From: Euprymna scolopes
Taxonomy: Eukaryota; Mollusca; Cephalopoda; Sepiida; Sepiolidae
Assembly: GCA_024364805.1 (NCBI GenBank)
Contig: CM044525.1
Span: 3,925,005 to 3,945,778, forward strand
Direction of reading: 5' to 3'
DNA: 20,774 bases
The notes beneath the pieces were generated by a model. That model was not told where the DNA came from. It did not search any database and worked only from the letters and a program-made list of their open reading frames with translations. Both the position numbers and the translations under genes were made by a program. Shown here piece by piece: positions 8,763 to 17,330 of the stretch (position 1 is its first letter; every line of letters begins with the position of its first letter).

Positions 8763-9700
8763 CTATGGCAGCAGTACATTCAGGGGAGAAGCATAACTGA
8801 CTGTCAGGTTTTGCTGGAATTTTTTGGATGGTATGAATCGGTCTATGCCTACAATTAACCATTCAGTCAGGTCTGATAACATAGACGACACATTCTTTTT
8901 AAACATGGAATGCAGAGGTAGGTCAGATATTAATGTACGGAAGCTATCCCAGTCAGCCATAGAGCATCGATATACAGTACGGTGGAGAGGTTCGTCTGAA
9001 GACTTATTACATTTCAGTTTTATCTTAACTGCTACAACAAAGTGATCAGAGGATACCAGAGGAGATAGAACAGAACTTGAACACAGCTCAGGGGAAGTTA
9101 TGAGGAAAGGGTCTAGACGGATTGCATATTGACCGAGTGTATAGGGCACACGGTTGGGTTCGTGAACAATCTGAGTGAGGTCATAGTCAATGGCAAAATC
9201 ATGAGAAAACCTCCCCTCGTCATCGGTTTTATTTGAGTGGGTCACCATTCCCCGTTATGAATATTGAAGTCACCGCAAATGTAAATGTTAGCCGAATGAT
9301 GATCAGACAGGATGACGTCAATTTGCTCAGATGTGCTCTTAAAGATAATAACCCCACTGTTGTGGGGGAGATAGAGCGCAAATATAAATGCAGTGGTGTA
9401 AGCTAGTGTAACCCGGAAGCACATATAAGGTAAATTAGTGTCTTCTCTGGAGATATCCTTACTACATGGAAAGCCATCTTTAATGTAGACACATATTCCA
9501 TGCCCATGACGATCTTGGGGGTCAGATTTAGATGTTAAGTTGGAGTATCCTTTAATTATGAATTCGTCTAGAGAAGTGGTTGGCCCTATGCCAATTTCAC
9601 TTAGAAAGAATATGTCCGGTTTCGTCTGCTGTAATTTGTGTCAACCTCTGGAAGGTTGGAACGTAGACCCCTGATGTTGGAGAAGGAGACCTGGTAGTAG
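8763..9700 (-). pseudogene. Apurinic/apyrimidinic-like (EEP) endonuclease domain of LINE ORF2
   Basis: This domain nicks target DNA to prime reverse transcription. On the minus strand, reading from about 9690 down, the order is SFSNIRGLRSNL (start of the EEP fold), FFLSEIG (metal-binding Glu), GHGICVYIK, FRVTLAYTTAFIFALYLPH, then ICGDFNIHNGEW (catalytic Asp and Asn, near 9260) and SSDHFVVAV (catalytic Asp-His, near 9060). All hallmark residues are still legible. The coding frame is broken by a frameshift near 9650 and by a stop or indel just after GEW near 9242. The piece downstream (9248-8763) remains open for 161 codons and includes the linker ending near SKKFQQN. Length and motif order match the family. 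Confidence 0.85.
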
Positions 9701-10010
9701 GTGTCTACGTTGGTGGATGAAGTTCTAGTTTTATTAGTGGTTCTTTTTGGGAGATTTGTCATGATTGAAGCTTTGGAGTTTGGGGGGCAGTTCAGGAGAC
9801 TTGGTTGGAGCAGGACAGAGAGGGAAAATAAGAAAGAAAAAGACAAGCAATATTTTTTGTGGCTCATGATAAGGTAAAGCCGTAACAATAACCCACTAGT
9901 ATTGCATCTCGAGGCCCTACCAGAAACTACTGTATGGTCCAGAATCCATTCACCAAATGGCAATACAGCACCCCCGGTACTTTGCACCTGCTGATAGGAC
10001 AGTCTCGTTA

Positions 10011-10473
10011 GTGGTTAATCCAAGTTCGGGTCCAAGGCTATCAGGCGGGTAACGTCAGCCCAGATGAAACGTGTATCTCCAGCACCCTTACTAGTAAGTA
10101 ACAGAAATTTTCCGACATCTCAGACTACTCTTTACAAATTACTACCGACCTAGAAAGCAGCATTTTCTTCACCCTTTTTCAGAAAAAATCACTCATTGGA
10201 AATGAGGATTGAATAACAAAAAAAAGGAGAAGCGAGAGGTACTGAAGCTTCCGATAACACATCCACATGCATTATCTACTCTCCATTGAAAAAAAATAAA
10301 CTAAAATAAAAGGTGAGAAGGACTAAGTAATATCTACTTAGTAAAGTCCATTGCCCCATTCCCGGCTTAGGGTAGTACTTGAAGATAGTCTCCCCTCCCA
10401 TGTTAATGCATGGATACTTTTTGTCTTTATCTAGGTCGAGCTGAGATGTTAAACTGTTCCAGGTCCACCTCAG
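10011..10473. other. No gene seen; probably LINE 5' leader and spacer
   Basis: The part next to 10010 (up to about 10270) is the likely position of the 5' UTR of the minus-strand LINE, but no boundary or target-site duplication is visible. 10270-10473 holds an A-rich run and otherwise nothing recognised. Confidence 0.35.
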
Positions 10474-11004
10474 AATAAATATGCTATAATGGGACTTTTA
10501 TCAAATTGAAAAAAGTCTGGTTATTTTTAACTTGTTTAAAAAGCTGGTTATGTTTTAACTTTAGCTAGAAGTAATTAATACTTTAGAAGAAGAAAAAATG
10601 CTAAAAAGCCGCGTGTTTTTGAGTTCAGATAAATATAATTTGGGAAATGTTCAATTTCATGGGAGACTTTTTTTTCGCTTTAAATATAAGAAAAGGTATT
10701 GGTTAATAATAGTATTTTTGACAAAAAGATTTAGGAGAAAGATAAGAAAACAAGACAAATATTCAGGATTAAAGTCAAACCTGTAATAAGGAAAAATGAA
10801 AAAAGAAACAACTAGACATGTTAGTGTTTTTAGATTAGTAGGCTGCAAAAGTTACGAATAGAAAAGTTTCTTAGCGTTTGGGACCATAGCGTTCGACTTA
10901 GGTTGGAAGCGATAGCTTAAAGAGGACGAATGCCAGCCAGTTAGTCAGTCTGCTTTTATGCCGATATTTAAATGGTATGTTGGGTGGTCGGGGGGTATCT
11001 TGGT
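10474..11004. repeat. Second direct-repeat pair, copy 1 (~530 bp)
   Basis: It starts near AATAAATATGCTATAATGG and runs to GTATCTTGGTG. The same order of sequence reappears from 11080. Shared blocks include CTTTAGCTAGAAGTAAT, GCCGCGTGTTTTTGAGTTC, GGCTGCAAAAGTTACGAA and CGATAGCTTAAAGAGGACG. A 62-codon plus frame (10598-10786) is shifted in copy 2, so it is probably not coding. The family is unknown, and the sequence is unrelated to the pair at 2192-3542. Confidence 0.85.
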
Positions 11005-11079
11005 GCATTTTGTATTTTTATTTATTTTAAATTCAACATTGAATTATCTATCTAATGACATAATGTTCGACAACCCCAT

Positions 11080-11647
11080 AATAAATATTCTATAATGGAA
11101 CTTTTATCAAATAGAAAAAAAAGTCTGGTTATTTTTTAACTCGTTTAAAAAAATGGTTAAGAAGTAATACCTTTAGGGTTATGTATTAACTTTAGCTAGA
11201 AGTAATGCATACTTTAGAAGAAGAAAAATACAAAAACGCCGCGTGTTTTTGAGTTCAGATAATATGCAAATATAATTTGGGAAATGTTCAGTTTCATCGG
11301 AGACAATTTTTTTTTCGTTTTAAATATAAGAAAACGTATTGGTTAATAATAGTATTTTTGACAAAAAAGGATTAAGGAGAAAGATAAGAAAACAAGACAA
11401 ATATTCAGGATTAAATTCAAACCTGTAATAAGGAAAAAGAAAAGGAAAAAAACTAGACGTGTTAGTGTTTTCAAATTAGTAGGCTGCAAAAGTTACGAAC
11501 AGAAAAGTTTCTTAGCTTTTGGGAGCGTAGCGTTCCACTTAGCTTGGAAGCGATAGCTTAAAGAGGACGAATGCCAGCCAGTCAGAAAGTCTGCTTTATG
11601 CCGATATTTAAAGGGTATGTTGGGTGGTTGGAGGGGGGGTCTTGGTG
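11080..11647. repeat. Second direct-repeat pair, copy 2 (~570 bp)
   Basis: It is head-to-tail with copy 1, the start-to-start distance being 606 bp, and only about 75 bp separates the copies. It differs by substitutions at roughly one base in ten or fewer, and by an extra ~30 bp near 11160-11190 in which a GAAGTAATAC/GTATTAACTTT segment is partly doubled. The two copies lie too close together to be the ends of a standard LTR element with an internal region. A 95-codon minus frame (11493-11780) runs off the repeat into unique DNA and is probably chance. Confidence 0.85.
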
Positions 11648-12059
11648 ATTTCATCCCCAGGCGAGGTAAGGCAGAAGGTAATGTGTGGTTTGGAAAGACC
11701 AGCGGAAGAGAATAATCGCACTGTGGTATGAGAGAATAACTCAGAATTCCCCAGGAGCACCTAAGACGATTAGCAATCAACCAAATCCTGCCCCTAATGA
11801 GAGAAATGCCTAAGAGATGTTACCTTCTATAAATGACCCACAACAAAGTAAATGTCGCACTAAATATAAATGTATTATATCTACTAAAACGCATTTGTGA
11901 TAATTCCTTTTTAAGGAGTTTTACGATCGTTGTGCTCGTTGTTGTGAGGAAGAATAGCAAGAGAAAATAAAAGAAAAACAAAACAAGAAGAAAAGTAATA
12001 AAGAAAAAGAGAGGACTTAATCTAATAAGACAAGGAAGAATAAAAGAAAGAGTGCGGGA
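11648..12059. other. No gene seen
   Basis: The first ~250 bases are somewhat more GC-rich, and the rest is A/G-rich on the plus strand. The A/G-rich part (about 11950-12060) could be a degraded N-terminal portion of the LINE that follows, since that family encodes Lys/Arg-rich protein there, but this is not demonstrable. Confidence 0.4.
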
Positions 12060-12426
12060 GAAGGAAAACGAACAGTGTTAAGAAGTGTTAGAAAAAGCGA
12101 AACATTCTCAACCTGGAACTAATGGTAATACAACGAAAATTAAATTATGGGAGAAAACGACACACATAACTGAAATCCATCACTAAGTAAGCCTATATGT
12201 ACAGGTCTTGCAAAAGTTAAGCAAGACAGAAATAGTAACCGAAATCTATGAACAACATCAGTAAACAAGACTGAAGCAGTTGAGGTAGAAAAAATCATAC
12301 AAATTACGAGTGAATAAAAAAAAAATGAAAAACTTATCCCTAAGAAACCTAGAGTGGAAGAAATTAAGAACAGAAATAAAAATTATAAATAAGTTCCTCA
12401 TAAAGATCCCAAAATATATTACTAGC
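12060..12426 (+). pseudogene. N-terminal segment of the REL-LINE protein
   Basis: Across frames the translation reads NKTEAVEVEKIIQITSE, then KLIPKKPRVEE and KIKIINKFLIKIPKYI. This resembles the Lys-rich, coiled region that precedes the RT in related elements (pattern: acidic helix, KKP, R-W-K-x-K-I-E, then helices). Sequence similarity is weak and based on style more than on diagnostic residues. Its support comes mainly from lying upstream of the RT pieces on the same strand. It contains several stops. Confidence 0.45.
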
Positions 12427-12990
12427 CTGGGTGCCCGGCGTTACCCGAATGTTTGGAGGTGTTTGTTGAGCAAAAAAAATAGTTATAGTAAGCAGGCAGG
12501 CTCGAACCCGTCAAGCAGAGGCGGAAAGAAAGTAGAGATGCGTATAAGCGTGTTGGTTGCGCAAAAACAAAAGAAAAAGAAAAAAAGAAAATTACGAGCG
12601 CAAAAAAATGTTGTAGTAGGCAAGCAGGCTCGAACCTTTACTGCGAGGGAGGAAAGGAAAGTGGAAAAAAAGGCTGATGCGGTAACTGCTGCGCCCATCG
12701 TCAAACCTAGAGTGGTATAGGTTCAGATTAAGGCAGAACAATCGAAAATAAGCGATGACTTTCGGAAATATCTGCGAAAAAAGTAAACTTTCATTGTAGA
12801 AAAGTGGCCAGTTCAGGGTCAAGCAATGCTTGTTTTTGGCTAATTTTTCGATAGTTATCGGCCTGACGGTCGGGCTTCAAAATGATACCGATCTCATGAA
12901 AATCCGTCGCCTCGGTCGAAAGTTTTTGCGTGACATATACGCATACATACAAACACACATTCATACATGCATACATTTAAACAGATAGGC
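12427..12990. repeat. Dispersed repeat inserted in the REL-LINE, with microsatellite-like end
   Basis: It begins with GGTGCCCGGCGTTACCCG (about 12431), a GC-rich head typical of widespread invertebrate dispersed repeats. It contains two similar sub-units of ~125 bp (12440-12546 and 12547-12690), each with a string like AAGCAGGCTCGAACC (12496-12509, 12624-12636). A block with GGCCAGTTCAGGGTCAAGC (about 12806) and CTCATGAAAATCCGTCGCC follows, and it finishes in a CATACATACAAACACAC run (12940-12980). Read on the minus strand, the repeated string is GGTTCGAGCC, a pol III B-box form. The 136-codon frame across this region (12310-12720) is composite and K-rich, not a gene. Exact ends are uncertain. 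Confidence 0.6.
12940..12980. repeat. (CATA)/(CACA)-rich simple repeat
   Basis: An imperfect run of CATACATACAAACACACATTC repeats marks the 3' edge of the dispersed repeat inserted in the LINE. Confidence 0.8.
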
Positions 12991-13189
12991 GATATTCTTT
13001 TATAGATAATTACAAACTTCAACATTCAGGTAGGTGCCAAGACAGTCAGTGTGAAATTTAAAGCAGAAAACGCAAAGAAAATTAAAAGAACCGTCAGAAT
13101 CTGAGTGGAAATTTTGGTTTAAAACTCAGAGCAATAAAATTTTAAAAGATGCCAAAGCGATACACAAATTTATAGCGAATTAAATCAGC

Positions 13190-13735
13190 AACGAAACCCT
13201 CTAGACAACCCTGCGAACAAGTGCAAAGTATATAGCACCAGGTTACGATGCAATACACCCATATAAAAAAGTTCGCCACACAACATGAAAAGCTAATAAA
13301 CAACATGAAATAATGTCTCCACGTGCCTAAAAGTGCCTAGACGTGCCTTAATTAATCACCAAATATAAAACCACACAGCAAGTAAATGTCTAAAATATGT
13401 CTACCTACAATGTGAAAATCTAAAGGAACAAATTAACCACTGCATTAATAATCACATACTTCCAGAAATCGTGCCACAAAGGAAACGGATAGACATAGAC
13501 TTGAAGATCCTGAAGGAGGGAAAAATAAGAAAATTGAACATGGCAATGATATGATTCGAATGCATCCATATGAAAGAATTCCTCAAGCATGGATAATAAA
13601 ATGCCTGACAAAGTACAAAACGCCAGGAGAGATAATCAATTTGCTTCAAAATACAATTAAAAGACATAGACTTTAAATGAAAGAAGAGGGAAAATACATA
13701 ACTGAGATTAAAAAGCCAAAAAGAAACAAAGTGCC
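13190..13735 (+). pseudogene. First half of REL-LINE reverse transcriptase
   Basis: APGYDAIHPY at 13235-13264 matches the RT entry motif (K-x-P-G-x-D-G-I-H-P). Further on, in shifting frames, come QINHCINNHILPE (about 13422-13465), ILKEGKIRKLNMAM (about 13508-13550, the region just before the palm aspartate), then WIIKCLTKYKTPGEIINLL (13590-13646) and MKEEGKYITEIKK (13677-13715). The expected catalytic Asp region (D-Y-x-K-A-Y-D) between AMAM and the WIIK block is degraded. The segment stops abruptly at a TA (13736-13737), just before where the family has Q-G-D-S-L-S-P, and resumes at 15369. Confidence 0.7.
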
Positions 13736-13898
13736 TACAATAAGTTAGCGATTTTATATTGTACACGCATTTCAAATTATTGTAGGCCTTGGGAAATTTA
13801 ATATTTTATTGCGATACATCTCAACAGAATTTATTGCTCTATAAAGAATTTCATGGGTAAGGACGTCGTATGTCTATAGAGAAAATTGTTATATATGT

Positions 13899-13916
13899 TC
13901 ATTATTATTATTATTA

Positions 13917-13953
<37 letters not shown>

Positions 13954-13990
13954 GTTGTTGTTGTTTGTTATTGTTGTTCGTTGTTATTGC
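13899..13990. repeat. (ATT)n then (TTG)n compound microsatellite
   Basis: About 18 ATT units (13899-13953, one interruption) pass into TTG units and degenerate TTGTTCG repeats. Confidence 0.95.
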
Positions 13991-14007
13991 TATTGTTCGT
14001 TGTTAGG

Positions 14008-14080
14008 GCTTATTAAAAGCGCAATCTTAGAGTCTTAGAGAGTCTTATTAAGAGCGAGTCTTAAAGTCTTATTAAGAGAG
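14008..14080. repeat. Short tandem repeat with CTTATTAA(A/G)AG
   Basis: CTTATTAAAAGCG, CTTATTAAGAGCG and CTTATTAAGAGAG start near 14008, 14043 and 14068, joined by AGTCTTAGAG-like spacers. The units are of unequal length (about 25-35 bp). This may be part of a larger, unidentified element. Confidence 0.7.
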
Positions 14081-14952
14081 ATGTTGCGTTCTGTGTTCGT
14101 GTTATGAAGAGATTCATATATATAAAATGTTCATACTTAGAAGTGTTAGTGAGGAGGTAGTGTTGAGACAGCCTTAGTGGTCACATTGTAGATATGAGAT
14201 CTCGAGACATTGTGTATGTAAAGACATTTTAAAACACATGATATATAAGACATATAATTACAATTTCACTTTACTTTTTTGGTAGAATTACAACACAAAG
14301 ACGACGTTTATAAAAACACATGATGGGTTTATTTCTTCTCCGACCGGTCGTGGTTTTCTTAGACAAGAATTCAAAGTTTTACATTCTATGTTTCAAAGGT
14401 GACCCTCTCGCTTCCAGACGTTCGACTCCTATCTCTCGACTCCAGACTGTCGTCTCTCGTCCTCAGGCTCTCTCTTAGACTCTCTCTGCTTAACTCTAAA
14501 GTTTCTAACTATATCGAGAACTTCCCATTTTCCATGACGTCATACACATGTTAAAACATGTCTTCTTTCACGTGTTCTGGAAATGTGTGTCCAAAACTGT
14601 TTCCTTTGTTTACAAGAGGAATTTTAACCTATATTCCCAGTAACCTATATTTCCAATATGTTAAAAACGTGTTTATTAAATTATCTTATAGTTGCATTCT
14701 TCAATTGAATTTCATTACAGAATTGACAATGCATATTCTTTTCTTAAAACTATTTTATCTCTAAGCTAAACAATGGTTTGTTTTTAACATACCATTTGCT
14801 AATTCTCTCTCGTAATCTATTTCTAAACCTAAATTACGAGGTTCGAATTTCGTCTATTGTATTTCATTTTGATTTTACTAAATCTCTCTATTTTTATACT
14901 TACATGAAAAGGGGGACAGCCCTTATCATGTAACAAAATAAGTGCCCCGTTT
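14081..14952. other. No gene seen; unclassified sequence inside the insertion
   Basis: A CT-rich imperfect repeat (CTCTCGACTCCAGACTGTCG and similar, about 14405-14500) is followed by AT-rich DNA. AACACATGAT occurs twice (14234 and 14317). Nothing codes for recognisable protein. It may be a fragment of another repeat that entered the mariner element. Confidence 0.4.
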
Positions 14953-15365
14953 GATGTCAGTGTGCGAACTGTACACACAATTATTCGCGAGAAACTAAAG
15001 ATGCAAAAGAGTTGCCTGAAGTTTATCCCAATCAACAACTCTATTCTTGTCACAGACTATTTGATCGAGATGTCTATCAATACAAATTGCCACTGCTCCT
15101 CTAGTCCAGACCTTTCTCCCTTTTACTTTTTGTTATTCTATATGCTACATGGAAAACTTAGAGGGCGTCGGCATGCGACAATTGAGGAGATAAAGGAGGC
15201 TGTAATGAGGGTCATTTACACACTCACACAAGAGAAATTTCATGGGGCTTTCCAGAAGTTGTTGGAACGGTACAACAAGTGCTTGATAATCAAATTGGGC
15301 TAGACTTTAATGTGTGTACTATCAATAAGAGTTTCCATACGAAAATAGTTTGGAAACTTATTAAC
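14953..15365 (+). pseudogene. mariner transposase, internally deleted
   Basis: A frame open from about 14953 to 15303 encodes VRTVHTIIREKLKMQKSCLKF, the second helix-turn-helix of a mariner transposase (family form: VGTVHTIIHEDLKMRK). It then jumps straight to TDYLIEMSINTN, SSSPDLSPFYFLLF, GKLRGRRHATIEEIKEAV and EKFHGAFQKLLERYNKC, the C-terminal part of the DD34D catalytic domain. The middle of the protein, with the first two catalytic aspartates, is missing. The third Asp (usually in A-P-C-D-F) is replaced by Tyr in FYF. After the frame ends, MCVLSI and WKLIN-like remnants (15308-15363) carry the homology to the insertion end. It resembles the mariner type fused in vertebrate SETMAR. Not functional. 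Confidence 0.85.
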
Positions 15366-15368
15366 GTA

Positions 15369-15860
15369 TCATCACTACTGTTCGTCATAGCTGGGATGTC
15401 TCTTAACAATATAATAAGACATAGCCAAGTTGGATACAAGTTTTTAATAAAGATGAAAGAATGAAGACCTAATGTAGTTGGACGACATAAAACTGTTTGC
15501 AAAATCGAATAAAGATATAGGGACGCTAAGAAGCACAGCCGAATTATTCAGAAGAGCATCCCAGTGGATATAGGATTGGAATAGTGCTAACTGCTACCAA
15601 AAACTGGAAGTAACAGAAAGCATGAAATTAACAATCAAACGGGGACGAGGACACTAGCTAAACATGACAGCTGCAAGGATTTACTTTCTTTTTAAGAAGA
15701 TATCATCAAGGCATAACAAATAATAAAAAAACAAGGAAGGATTACCACAGAACAAGAAAGACCAATGAAAACTAAGCTATATGGTAGAAACCTATATAAA
15801 CCCGCAGCTGTACTTAGAACATAAACGCTAGAAGTCATATGTGACATCTATATACTAACA
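15369..15860 (+). pseudogene. Second half of REL-LINE reverse transcriptase
   Basis: It resumes with SSLLFVIAGMSLNNIIRHS (15369-15425), corresponding to the S-P-L-L-F-V-I-A-L-I-P-L block of the family, then VGYKF. LDDIKLFAKSNKDI (15478-15519) is the catalytic motif C, with both aspartates kept (15481-15486); the usual Tyr before L is a stop codon here. The following ~200 bp (TLRSTAELFRRAS, CYQKLEVTESMKLT) is thumb-like. There follows an apparent deletion of the connection region, then QGRITTEQERPMKTKLYGRN (15732-15791), typical of the linker before the endonuclease. Several stops and frameshifts are present. Confidence 0.7.
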
Positions 15861-16182
15861 GATAAACCCATCCAAGCAACAAAACCGGATGTGTTAATAG
15901 TTAACAAGAAAGAAAATCCACCCAAATCGTAGATTTCATCATTTCATCACACTACAGACAAGACGAGGAGACAACGATGAAATGTCCAGAGAACTCAAAG
16001 GAATCTTGAAGATGAAGAAAGTGAAATTAATATCTCTAATAGAAAGGGTACAAGGAACAATTCCGAAAAAAGTTTGTAAAAATAATGGGAGAGATTGAAA
16101 TAAGGCTGATTACTGAGAAAATACATGAAATAACAATTATATAAAACTGATGAAATATCAAGAAAACCTCAAATACACATAA
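15832..16182 (+). pseudogene. Restriction-like endonuclease domain of the LINE
   Basis: LEVICDIYILTDKPIQATKPD (ending at 15890) carries the K-P-D of the PD-(D/E)xK nuclease fold that cleaves the target in R2/R4/Dong-like elements. A frame change leads to QIVDFIISSHYRQDEET (15923-15973), matching the second acidic strand (pattern: I-D-x-x-x-P). Then come LKMKKVKLI and IERVQGTIPKK (to about 16073), MGEIEIRLITEKIHEITI (16084-16137) and a final EISRKPQ/LKYT-like end with a stop at 16180-16182. The order fits the C-terminal ~110 residues of the family (helix-strand-G-x-I-x-K, then T-A-R-I-L-R-K). Not functional. Confidence 0.7.
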
Positions 16183-16884
16183 GCTACAAGTACAAGCTCG
16201 ACATAACCTGCTACCGATGTAAAACACAAAGAAGCCAATAGACTCATGGAAACGGAAACTGTATAATTGTAAGTTAAACCTCGCGTCATTGTGTCCCCTC
16301 GTACCCGCATCCCCGCACTTCTGCATCACCGCTGCCACAAAGAAAAAATGTTAGTGTCACCAGAAACTCGTACCCCACCAAATAATTTATAACTGTTAAA
16401 TATGATTGAAAGGATGAGGAGAGAAAGCACTGAATGAGTTCAATGAGGACTGAAACCTCAACAATGCTTACTATCACTCAAATTTCAGTGAATATCAATG
16501 GTCGCTATTAATGAGAAATCAAGGGTGAACCGCTATTGTGATAACGCTACGTTATTTGGAAATGTTATCCAAATAGGCGGTGAGAATTAGAAGTCTTAGA
16601 AGATAGCACGGAAACTCACAGGTTGTTTTGAAAGGGATTTTTTTAATGATGGTCTTCGGTGAAACAAGTAATAATACAAATATGAAGAAATACGAACAAA
16701 AAAGAAGAATTTGATGGTTGAGTCCTTAGTTGGAATAAAATTCCAATTATCACAAAACTACAAAAAGTAGCACATATTCTCCTCGTGCATAAAGTAAAAG
16801 ATTATATTCGAAATTCAAGGCAGATCTCAAAGTTCGTCAGAAAAAAATCCTGATTTCGACAAGATATCCCTGCAGAAGGTCGGA
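16183..16884. other. No gene seen; possible 3' UTR of the LINE then spacer
   Basis: There are no convincing frames. A more GC-rich patch lies at 16285-16340 (CCCTCGTACCCGCATCCCC). No poly(A)-like tail or terminal repeat marks the LINE end. The 100-codon minus frame at 16036-16338 lies opposite the endonuclease relic and is not a gene. Confidence 0.45.
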
Positions 16885-17330
16885 GGCTACATCCGTTGAC
16901 ATTTTGTACAAATATTTACAACGAGAACAGTAGTTCGAATATTTTAAGAAATAGGACTCATGTTGTATTTCTCGAAATATTTTAGCCGAAAATTTATTAG
17001 ATTCTAGTTGACATATATTACGTTGAAATATTAGAACCGATCTGGTTGAATTTTGTATCAATCTTTGTTAAGATAAAGTGCAGAGAACTAACTCTTATGG
17101 TATCCGTTCGATGCACATTTAGGGATTATTACTAATTAAGAAGGATCAGTGACCAATAATACCAAGTTTTCTATAAAAATCTTCTCGGTAACTTTTGAGC
17201 GGATCGGCTGAAACTTTGCTCGGATGATGTGCAGCAAAATAATTATGTTATCCATGGGATGCACTGTTGAGAATCAATTGATATTATTTTTAATGCAAAA
17301 CTGAACGGAGATTAAACCATCAGTTTGGCA
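16885..17330. repeat. Degenerate tandem repeat, period about 150-163 bp
   Basis: GATCTGGTTGAATTTTG (17039) and GATCGGCTGAAACTTTG (17202) head two units that continue in parallel, with GTGCAGAGAACTAACTCTTATGGTATCC against GTGCAGCAAAATAATTATGTTATCC as the matching parts (read in short blocks), then GATGCAC in both. A third, weaker unit starts near 16890 (CATCCGTTGACATTTTG). The phrase GCGGATCGGCTGAAACTTTG resembles widespread invertebrate repeat text. The units are strongly diverged. Confidence 0.55.

Larger units (their letters stand above)
8055..10010 (-). mobile_element. EEP-type LINE, 5' two-thirds only (jockey/CR1/L2-like)
   Basis: Read on the minus strand, this is the 5' part of a non-LTR retrotransposon: a 5' leader, an endonuclease domain (about 9700 down to 8780) and the N-terminal part of the reverse transcriptase (about 8740 down to 8055). 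The last matching residues, VVNHLNRTNLLS, end at about 8060. The catalytic palm of the RT and the 3' UTR are absent. LINEs are normally truncated at the 5' side, so loss of the 3' half points to a later deletion or rearrangement. Several stops and frameshifts show it is dead. The 5' boundary is uncertain. The family resembles the 3' fragments at 3960-4405 and 6040-6612. Confidence 0.8.
13738..15366. mobile_element. 1.6-kb insertion in the REL-LINE, probably a mariner element with later insertions
   Basis: The RT reading stops at ...GTGCC-TA (13736-13737) and resumes at TA-TCATCACTACTG (15367), which encodes the SPLLF-like motif expected next. TA is the target site of Tc1/mariner elements. Inside the right end lies a mariner transposase relic (14953-15365). 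The left end (CAATAAGTT) and the reverse complement of the right end (CGTTAATAAGTT) share AATAAGTT, a weak inverted-repeat signal. At 1.63 kb it is longer than a normal ~1.3-kb mariner. It contains an (ATT)n/(TTG)n array and unrelated sequence from about 14000 to 14900, so something else has probably entered it. Confidence 0.5.
12060..16182 (+). mobile_element. Decayed LINE with restriction-like endonuclease, split by two insertions
   Basis: Three collinear plus-strand pieces belong to one non-LTR element. They are an N-terminal Lys/Arg-rich segment (12060-12426), the first half of the reverse transcriptase (about 13190-13735), and the second half of the RT plus a C-terminal restriction-like endonuclease (15369-16182). 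The order, strand and lack of overlap indicate a single insertion later interrupted at about 12427-12990 and at 13738-15366. Frames are broken many times. The C-terminal endonuclease with a K-P-D motif places it among the REL-bearing clades (R2/R4/Dong-like) and not with the EEP LINE at 8055-10010. The clade within that group is uncertain, and the 5' end is approximate. Confidence 0.7.

Noticed and set aside
11493-11780. 95-codon minus-strand reading frame
   Set aside because: Half lies in copy 2 of the 606-bp duplication, where copy 1 does not keep the frame, and it runs into unrelated DNA.
12310-12720. 136-codon plus-strand reading frame
   Set aside because: It spans the junction between the LINE relic and an inserted repeat. 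The composition is Lys-rich from A tracts, and two sub-repeats explain most of it.
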